From Temnopleurus reevesii (taxonomy: Eukaryota > Echinodermata > Echinoidea > Temnopleuroida > Temnopleuridae), in NCBI GenBank assembly GCA_036244855.1, contig BQKZ01000600.1, forward strand, positions 7,820 to 18,200: a stretch of 10,381 nucleotides of DNA. Reading direction: 5' to 3'. The notes under the pieces are model-generated. The model was given only the letters and a program-made list of their open reading frames with translations, searched no databases and was not told the origin of the DNA. Numbering within the stretch: the stretch's first letter is position 1; every line of letters begins with the position of its first letter. Made by a program: the position numbers and the translations under genes. Below, piece after piece: positions 7,201 to 10,381 of this stretch.

Positions 7201-9528
7201 AGGTATAGCAGTATGTTTCTCCATGCTGAAAGCTGCCCTCTCTGGCAGCTATGTGAACTTTGGTGTATTCCGTCTCTATGGTGACAGTGCGTTGGAGGAA
7301 GCACTTCAGATGTTTATCAAACTCCTTCTCTCCATCCCACTCACCAATCTCCTTGTAAGTCATTTCAAAATACTAGTCACACTCAGCTTGACTCTTTCTT
7401 AAATTAGTTGCCAATCTTATAATTTTAAAATGAATTTTTAATGCTCATATGCTACCAATACTGTGTCATGTGATTGATTGAAAGTTTTAATCTTAATTAA
7501 TTAAATTTTTCACAGAGTGTGGTTGAGGAAATGTTTGGATAAAGAGAAAGAAGAGCCTGTAGAAAATTTGGTAAAATGATGAATGTTTCATAAAGAATGT
7601 TAATCTAGTTTGTAGGATAGTTTTGTTTTGAGCATGTATGCATAAAGATTTGGAATATATATGAATATATGAATTACAAGTGGTAATCAGTGCAGTTTGA
7701 AAAGTCTGGAATCATTTAAACAATTTTTACGAATGAGGTTGACCAAAGTTGGACTGCAAAGTAAGATTCCTTATATGAAAAAAGGACATATTTCACTCTT
7801 TTCAGTTTTGGTCTGTACTTGAAATTCAGTATAGTGGAGATGCAATTGTAGAATACTTTGAGAAGCGTCTGTGAAATGATGAAATCACGTATGTAAAGAG
7901 TCTTTTTTTTGTGATTCTCCTTTATCTTGCAGGACTACCCAAAGCTCAGTGGATCTTACTATGTTTTGCTGGAATGTTTGGCTCAAGATCACATGGGTTT
8001 CATCAGTAGTTTAGAACCACAAGTCTTCCTCCATGTCTTATCTTCAGTATCAGAAGGACTTACAGCCCTTGGTAAGTTGAAATCCAAATCATAGTCTTTA
8101 TTATTAATCAGTGTAATACATGTGAGTGAATGGATCCATTCTCCCAACAAGTAGCCACAATTTCTTCTTTTTTTGTAAAATGCCAAATCAATAATAATTA
8201 AAGATAAAAATGAAAGCAATTGAAACCTCAGTGTTGTGCCCATCCAGTAGTATTAAATACTTCTTTAAATTTGCACAATGTCACACTTTGTCATCTTATN
8301 TAGTATTACTTATAAATCACTTGCAAATAGAAATATCAGTTGTCATCTAATTGGACTTATAAGATGACACACAAGCCAGTGCTGATCAATTGCATCTTGA
8401 AATTGATATGCTCAGTCTATGAATCGCGCATTCAGCAACGTATTGGTTGGTCCAATAGTTGAGCGTTAGTGTTGTTGTGATTTACTGTAAAAGCAAATAG
8501 TTTAGCATACGCAGATTTCAGATAAGTCACTTAATTTCAGACATTTTCACACATTAGTGAGTTGCTATTCTTACATTTTTAAAGATTATGGTACACAAGT
8601 TTATGGGCATTCCTATGAGTGGAAATTTCAGAGGATTCCATGACGATTAATTCAACCCTAGCGAAAGGTTTAGCTTATACGATACCGTTATTCCATGTTT
8701 TACCTCCCAGATACGATGGTGTGTACTAGCTGCTGTGCTATTCTAGATCACATAGTGACGTTTCTGTTCAAGCAACTCACTAAGAGCACCAAGTCAGGCA
8801 GCCAGCAGACCAACAGTTGGCCTAAGAGTGGAGGGGACACTAAGAACTACAGCAACCTGCTTGATGTACCCAGGGATCTTCTTAGACAGGTGGGTTGTTG
8901 TTTTGTAGCACACTGTTCCATGAAAAAAAAAACTACCTTGTTTTTCTATGGATTTTGACTCATAAAGCTGTTTGTATATTATTAATGACTTTATACATGA
9001 CTGTTGACTGTTTTCTGGGTTTTTTTTTACTATGACATCAAATTAGCACCTGAGAACTTATCCCAGTCACGCCTAATCTTTACACACAGTTTTACGAAAC
9101 ACCAACCTACAAAAAAATTTTAAGACATTTGTCTACAGTATATTGTTCATGTTTTGAGTAACTCTATTTCACCAAGCTTTACCATGGTTTTTTTAAGATA
9201 GCAAATTTGAAATCTCTCAGTTGTGATCTCCAATTCCCCCTTGTGCATAGACAACATCAAACAATACAAACATCAAAGTTTAACTTTCCAATAAATTGAG
9301 GCAAAAATTTTGGACACTGCAAGTGTTCAGATTCTGAGAGCTATGTACGACAAGAAGATTTCTGTAAGATGTTTCAAAGCTCTATACAGGGCATCGAATA
9401 ATGGTTTATTTTCTCTGTTTTGTTTGTAGATGTTATCAACGGTACTGAAAATCATCATGTTTGAGGAGTGTAGGAATCAATGGTCAATGTCCAGACCGCT
9501 CCTTGGTCTCATCTTACTCAATGAAGAT
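1110..9528 (+). CDS. XPO7: Exportin-7 (XPO7/RanBP16), partial, 11 coding exons
   Basis: Join of 1110-1245, 1644-1717, 2509-2653, 4147-4374, 5023-5111, 5541-5731, 6667-6721, 7195-7354, 7933-8071, 8711-8889 and 9430-9528; 1,495 bases with one open frame throughout. The translation matches vertebrate exportin-7 as I recall it, including [78 protein letters not shown] and [18 protein letters not shown]. Exportin-7 is a HEAT-repeat karyopherin that binds RanGTP and carries cargo through the nuclear pore; it has been reported to move some cargoes in both directions. This part is the C-terminal half of the helical solenoid. The N-terminal importin-beta-type Ran-binding region is upstream of the window, and about 70 C-terminal codons are missing downstream. 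No stop or frameshift breaks the exons, so this looks like a working gene and not a retrocopy. Two introns are U12-type. Confidence 0.97.
1246..1643 (+). other. XPO7: XPO7 intron 1 with pyrimidine tract
   Basis: This is a GT-AG (U2-type) intron. From about 1418 to 1567 the + strand is nearly all T and C, with many CTTTCTCTTT-type words. It is low-complexity sequence that lies upstream of the acceptor at 1643 but is too far away to be its polypyrimidine tract. Nothing else was found in it. Confidence 0.85.
1472..1567. repeat. Homopyrimidine simple repeat (TTTCTC-like)
   Basis: About 95 bases are almost wholly C and T, built from CTCTTTCT, CTTCCTCGTT and TTTCTC words, with only scattered G and A. 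The other strand is correspondingly purine-rich. It is an imperfect microsatellite. Confidence 0.85.
1644..1717 (+). CDS. XPO7: XPO7 exon 2 of window (74 bp)
   Basis: It lies between acceptor CATTGTACAG and donor GTAAGT and encodes [20 protein letters not shown] followed by FIGK, ending two bases into an Ile codon (phase 2) that exon 3 completes. This helix pair is one of the most conserved in the family (vertebrate [20 protein letters not shown]). Confidence 0.95.
1718..2508 (+). other. XPO7: XPO7 intron 2
   Basis: This is a U2-type intron, GTAAGT to CCTTCAG. It contains a 149-bp tandem duplication in its 3' half (separate entry) and a small hairpin, ATGCTC/GAGCAT, at 2003-2022. An open frame at 1783-2031 (82 codons) has no recognisable features and lies inside the intron. 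Confidence 0.85.
2205..2493. repeat. 149-bp tandem duplication next to exon 3
   Basis: Copy 1 at about 2205-2353 and copy 2 at about 2354-2493 are offset by 149 bases. The most similar part is 2251-2340 against 2400-2489 (about 89% by eye), with shared words TTATATTGCTTAAGTTAT, GTATGAGTAGTT and CATAGTTATCAATACTTTTT. The 5' parts are more diverged. Copy 2 ends about 15 bases before the exon 3 acceptor and so supplies part of its branch region and T tract. Confidence 0.85.
2509..2653 (+). CDS. XPO7: XPO7 exon 3 of window (145 bp)
   Basis: It follows acceptor TTTTGTCCTTCAG and ends in phase 0 at ACG before GTAAGT. It encodes [20 protein letters not shown], then [20 protein letters not shown], then QFMLANHT; I count about 6 differences from the human protein in 48 residues (human sequence from memory). 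The ATG at 2498 is intronic. Confidence 0.97.
2654..4146 (+). other. XPO7: XPO7 intron 3 (longest, 1,493 bp)
   Basis: This is a U2-type intron, GTAAGT to TTACACAG. Apart from the SINE-like relic at about 2760-2945, I see only AT-rich unique sequence with T tracts (for example 3599-3608). No exon or RNA gene was recognised between 2946 and 4146. Confidence 0.8.
2760..2945 (-). repeat. tRNA-derived SINE relic, minus strand
   Basis: Read on the minus strand, 2940-2921 (TAGCATCATGGTGTGGTGAA) resembles a tRNA A box, and 2889-2878 (AGTTCAAGTCCC) fits the B box GGTTCGANTCC with two or three changes, at a spacing usual for RNA polymerase III promoters. Downstream on that strand, the words AACCCAGTTGA and TTAATGGGAACC resemble the conserved core that follows the tRNA head in many marine-invertebrate SINEs. 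The relic is diverged, has no clear target-site duplication, and its far end is uncertain. The family is not named. Confidence 0.5.
4147..4374 (+). CDS. XPO7: XPO7 exon 4 of window (228 bp)
   Basis: This is the longest exon, 76 whole codons, between acceptor TTTACACAG and donor GTAACA. It starts [20 protein letters not shown] and continues through [20 protein letters not shown]. The end of the exon (about [20 protein letters not shown]) is much less conserved and about three residues longer than in vertebrates, which fits a surface loop between HEAT repeats. Confidence 0.96.
4499..4665. mobile_element. Fold-back MITE-like element (167 bp), TTGTGTTTCATAAAGCTGTG ends
   Basis: The left arm 4499-4561 (TTGTGTTTCATAAAGCTGTG ... 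GACTGGTGATCCTTTC) is the reverse complement of the right arm 4602-4665 with scattered mismatches, around a 40-base loop. Each arm has its own small palindrome: GTGCGTAAGTTTACGCAC on the left and GTGTGTAGATCTACACAC on the right. The flanks TCTGGG (4493-4498) and TCTTGG (4666-4671) could be a 6-bp target duplication with one change. A decayed relative lies at 8957-9102. Confidence 0.87.
4827..4922. repeat. AAT microsatellite plus repeat fragment
   Basis: A run of about six AAT units (about 4827-4845) leads into ATATATAGCATTTAAACACGCC and ends near TATTATTACCCGGCC. An AAT tract followed by ATATAGC...GCGC...ATTATTACCCGG resembles the tail end of dispersed retroposon repeats that I recall from echinoderm and other marine genomes. 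Boundaries and family are uncertain. Confidence 0.45.
5023..5111 (+). CDS. XPO7: XPO7 exon 5 of window (89 bp)
   Basis: It follows acceptor CCATATGCAG and encodes [20 protein letters not shown] and TSYMMLFDW plus two bases of an Ile codon. It ends directly before GTATCCTTT, a U12-type donor; exon 6 supplies the last base (AT|A). The joined reading W-I-Y-P matches the vertebrate protein. If the intron were kept, translation would run WMYPF and stop at 5245-5247. Confidence 0.95.
5112..5540 (+). other. XPO7: XPO7 intron 5: U12-type GT-AG intron
   Basis: The donor is GTATCCTTT (5112-5120), a perfect match to the minor-spliceosome 5' site RTATCCTTT and a poor U2 site. The branch motif TCCTTGACT (5516-5524) fits TCCTTRAC, with the branch A at 5522, 18 bases before the AG. 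No long polypyrimidine tract lies between them. The intron is phase 2. Apart from these signals and an A run at 5290-5298, nothing was seen in it. Confidence 0.92.
5541..5731 (+). CDS. XPO7: XPO7 exon 6 of window (191 bp)
   Basis: It starts after CTCCACCAG with the last base of the split Ile codon and ends one base into a Gly codon before GTGAGT. It encodes [20 protein letters not shown], then [20 protein letters not shown], then [19 protein letters not shown]; the run from NRSQRLQF to ETSK is identical to the human protein as I recall it. A partial second copy lies about 80 bases downstream. Confidence 0.97.
5811..5988 (+). pseudogene. XPO7: Partial duplicate of XPO7 exon 6 in the following intron
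   Basis: Bases 5821-5940 repeat the last about 120 bases of exon 6 (40 codons, from P-L-L-K-L-M to M-V-A-Y). There are five substitutions in the codons and all are synonymous third-base changes: GCT>GCC, TCC>TCA, TCA>TCG, CCC>CCG and CTG>CTA. The first 70 or so bases of the exon and its acceptor are absent, and about 5 bases are missing near 5817. The donor has changed from G|GTGAGT to A|GTTAGT, which keeps the GT but is weaker. Similarity continues about 48 bases into the intron but falls to about 70%. In frame the copy would read SER then stop at 5943-5945. It is probably not spliced in; an assembly artifact from the other haplotype is also possible. Confidence 0.85.
6290..6480 (+). mobile_element. 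Probable LINE (non-LTR retrotransposon) 3' tail
   Basis: The stretch holds a stem-loop, GGGGCCCT (6341-6348) pairing with AGGGTCCC (6376-6383), with an inner stem AAGCA (6356-6360) / TGCTT (6367-6371). It is followed by a T-rich segment, AATAAAG (about 6440) and an A-rich TAAATAATAAAATAAA tail. CR1-like and related elements end with a structured 3' UTR and a short A-rich repeat tail of this sort. No reverse transcriptase sequence is present, so this would be a 5'-truncated copy. The left boundary is a guess. Confidence 0.4.
6667..6721 (+). CDS. XPO7: XPO7 exon 7 of window (55 bp)
   Basis: This is the shortest exon. It follows acceptor TTTATTACAG, completes the Gly codon, encodes [17 protein letters not shown] and ends with AA of a Lys codon before the AT-AC U12 donor ATATCCTTT. 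Joining to exon 8 restores [11 protein letters not shown], matching vertebrate ALKLKGISICF. Reading on into the intron instead gives KYPFNG and then TAA at 6738-6740. Confidence 0.94.
6722..7194 (+). other. XPO7: XPO7 intron 7: U12-type AT-AC intron
   Basis: The intron starts ATATCCTTT (6722-6730), the canonical AT-AC minor-spliceosome donor. It has a perfect branch motif TCCTTAACT (7171-7179) and ends TCTCTCTGCAC, with the branch A at 7177 lying 17 bases before the 3' end. Only this removal joins exons 7 and 8 as [11 protein letters not shown], matching vertebrate XPO7. Phase 2. The interior has an 11-G run at 6852-6862 after a T tract and otherwise AT-rich sequence. Confidence 0.95.
7195..7354 (+). 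CDS. XPO7: XPO7 exon 8 of window (160 bp)
   Basis: It starts ATTGAAAGG directly after the AC acceptor of the U12 intron and ends in phase 0 before GTAAGT. It encodes [40 protein letters not shown] and [18 protein letters not shown]-only predictor would start the exon at the AG at 7201-7202 and lose the codons for L-K. Confidence 0.96.
7355..7932 (+). other. XPO7: XPO7 intron 8
   Basis: This is a U2-type intron, GTAAGT to ATCTTGCAG. It is AT-rich, with no repeat, exon or RNA gene recognised. Confidence 0.85.
7933..8071 (+). CDS. XPO7: XPO7 exon 9 of window (139 bp)
   Basis: It lies between acceptor TTATCTTGCAG and donor GTAAGT and encodes [40 protein letters not shown] and EGLTAL plus one base of an Asp codon. 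It corresponds to vertebrate [20 protein letters not shown] and what follows. Confidence 0.96.
8072..8710 (+). other. XPO7: XPO7 intron 9 (one N at 8300)
   Basis: This is a U2-type intron, GTAAGT to CCTCCCAG. It is AT-rich and without a recognised element. A single undetermined base at 8300 follows directly after GTCATCTTAT (8290-8299), whose reverse complement ATAAGATGAC is at 8359-8368. Confidence 0.85.
8711..8889 (+). CDS. XPO7: XPO7 exon 10 of window (179 bp)
   Basis: It follows acceptor TTACCTCCCAG, completes the Asp codon and encodes [20 protein letters not shown] and QLTKSTK, then a diverged polar stretch (about [20 protein letters not shown]) before [12 protein letters not shown] and donor GTGGGT. 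The polar stretch is about six residues longer than in vertebrates and shares no clear sequence with them, so it is probably an exposed linker. The ATG at 8695 is intronic. Confidence 0.94.
8890..9429 (+). other. XPO7: XPO7 intron 10
   Basis: This is a U2-type intron, GTGGGT to TTTGTAG. It contains the decayed fold-back relative at 8957-9102; the remainder is AT-rich with nothing recognised. Confidence 0.85.
8957..9102. mobile_element. Decayed relative of the 4499-4665 fold-back element
   Basis: The left side, TGACTCATAAAGCTGT (8957 on) and GACTTTA, tracks the left end of the 4499 element (TTTCATAAAGCTGT, GACTTTA). The right end ACACACAGTTTTACGAAACACC (9081-9102) tracks its right end ACACACAGCTTTATGAAACAC. 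Overall length is similar (146 against 167 bp), but the inner arms no longer pair well. Confidence 0.65.
9430..9528 (+). CDS. XPO7: XPO7 exon 11 of window (99 bp), last one present
   Basis: It lies between acceptor TTTGTTTGTAG and donor GTAAGT, 33 whole codons: [20 protein letters not shown] and [13 protein letters not shown]. In vertebrates the protein continues YFSDLRNSIV and about 60 more residues; no such exon occurs before the end of the window. Confidence 0.95.
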
Positions 9529-9768
9529 GTAAGTTGCCACAAAATGATTTACAATTGTCAAGTTTGAAATCAGATTTGATTAAGGTGAAAATGCAGACTG
9601 TCCTACCTTTCACCCTGGAAAGGATTATGAAGGGAAGAATGATTTTTGTTTCCATTCCACACCCTATTTGTATTTGGAAAGAAAAAAACAATAATTTTAT
9701 ACTTATACTTCATTCCATGATGACAGTTGAATGATAATGATTAAAAGGATGACGATAGTGAGGATGAA

Positions 9769-9810
<42 letters not shown>

Positions 9811-10039
9811 GATGGTGATGATGATGGTGATGATGATGATGATGATGATGATGGTGATGGTTATGTGCTTGTTGTGATGATGGTGGTAGTGGTGATTATT
9901 GCGATAGTAATGGTGGTAGTTGTGGCCGTGGAGGAGATGGTGGCAGTAGTGCTAGTGGTAGTAGTCGTATTGATGATGATGGCTGCAGCAGTGACAGAGT
10001 TGACAACAGGGAGTAGAATGAAGAAGAATAAGAATAGTG

Positions 10040-10110
<71 letters not shown>

Positions 10111-10186
10111 TAAATGATGGTGAGGGTGAAAATGATGGTGATGGTGTATATAATGGTGATGATGATGATTGATGATGGTGGTGATT

Positions 10187-10271
<85 letters not shown>

Positions 10272-10291
10272 GGATGTAGATGGTGATAGGA
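9529..10291 (+). other. XPO7: XPO7 last intron (5' part), running into GAT repeats
   Basis: It starts GTAAGTTGCC after exon 11. Up to about 9740 it is ordinary AT-rich intron; beyond that it is GAT/GGT-type simple sequence to the adapter. No acceptor or final exon is present. The long open frames here, coding for runs of Met, Asp, His, Ile or Ser, follow from a three-base repeat and are not genes. Confidence 0.85.
9768..10280. repeat. GAT trinucleotide microsatellite cluster
   Basis: The longest pure runs are at about 10041-10110 (70 bp) and 10188-10270 (about 83 bp), with shorter runs at 9768-9808 and 9832-9852. Between them is degenerate GGT/GAT sequence (for example 9850-10030). Short reads cannot resolve such lengths, so the copy numbers are unreliable. 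Confidence 0.97.
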
Positions 10292-10329
10292 CTGTCTCTT
10301 ATACACATCTAGATGTGTATAAGAGACAG
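10292..10329. other. Synthetic Nextera mate-pair junction adapter (Tn5 mosaic ends)
   Basis: CTGTCTCTTATACACATCT (10292-10310) is followed at once by its reverse complement AGATGTGTATAAGAGACAG (10311-10329). These are two exact 19-bp Tn5 mosaic ends head to head, the circularisation junction of Nextera mate-pair libraries. It is a library-preparation sequence left in the assembly, not a genomic transposon. Its translations contain SYTHLDVYKRQ and CIRDS, peptides known to me as adapter contaminants. Confidence 0.98.
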
Positions 10330-10381
10330 ATACGATTTAACGGTCAAATTCAAATTTTCAAAAGAATTCGCTCGTAGAAAA
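10330..10381. other. 52 bases beyond the adapter, placement doubtful
   Basis: These AT-rich bases follow the mate-pair junction, so they probably derive from the other end of a circularised fragment, some kilobases away and in opposite orientation. No gene or repeat was recognised in them. Confidence 0.85.

Noticed and set aside
7573..7582. Possible C/D snoRNA in intron 8 (ATGATGA at about 7577)
   Set aside because: No D box (CTGA) or terminal stem at suitable spacing was seen.
9896..10308. Long minus-strand open frames rich in His, Ser or Ile
   Set aside because: They are translations of a GAT repeat plus the synthetic adapter; the N-terminal residues (MYKRQ, MCIRDS) come from the mosaic ends.
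10292..10329. Genuine Tn5/IS50-type insertion
   Set aside because: Only the two 19-bp mosaic ends are present, fused with no spacer or transposase; this is the exact mate-pair library junction.
10114..10377. 87-residue + strand frame with a poly-Asp run
   Set aside because: It is the same repeat read through the adapter into sequence of doubtful placement.

Overview
The window is nuclear DNA of an invertebrate animal. It carries the middle-to-C-terminal part of one protein-coding gene on the + strand: exportin-7 (XPO7, also called RanBP16), a RanGTP-dependent nuclear transport receptor of the importin-beta family. Eleven consecutive coding exons lie between 1110 and 9528 (1,495 coding bases, about 498 codons). 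They join without a frame break and correspond to roughly residues 520-1014 of the about 1,087-residue vertebrate protein. The N-terminal half lies upstream of the window. The last about 70 codons are missing at the right end, where the assembly becomes unreliable. The high similarity to vertebrate XPO7, the short AT-rich introns (about 0.4-1.5 kb), two surviving U12-type introns, many short inverted-repeat elements and long GAT microsatellites suggest a marine invertebrate, perhaps an echinoderm or other deuterostome. The species cannot be fixed from the sequence alone.

Layout: 1-1109 is upstream intron with two inverted-repeat elements, a 571-bp one holding 178-bp tandem units (119-689) and a 131-bp fold-back (892-1022). 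Introns 1-4 hold a pyrimidine tract, a 149-bp tandem duplication that touches the exon 3 acceptor, a minus-strand tRNA-derived SINE relic, a second kind of fold-back element (4499-4665) and an AAT repeat. Intron 5 is a U12-type GT-AG intron and intron 7 a U12-type AT-AC intron. Intron 6 holds a partial second copy of exon 6 whose only coding differences are synonymous, and what looks like a LINE 3' tail. Intron 10 holds a decayed relative of the 4499-4665 element. From 9750 to 10280 the sequence is mostly GAT microsatellite.

At 10292-10329 there is an exact Nextera mate-pair circularisation junction, that is, two head-to-head Tn5 mosaic ends of synthetic origin. The final 52 bases are therefore not trustworthy as genomic neighbours of what precedes them. 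No new multi-gene system is present. The most interesting biology is the pair of minor-spliceosome introns and the selectively conserved-looking partial exon duplication; the most important practical point is the library artifact at the right end.
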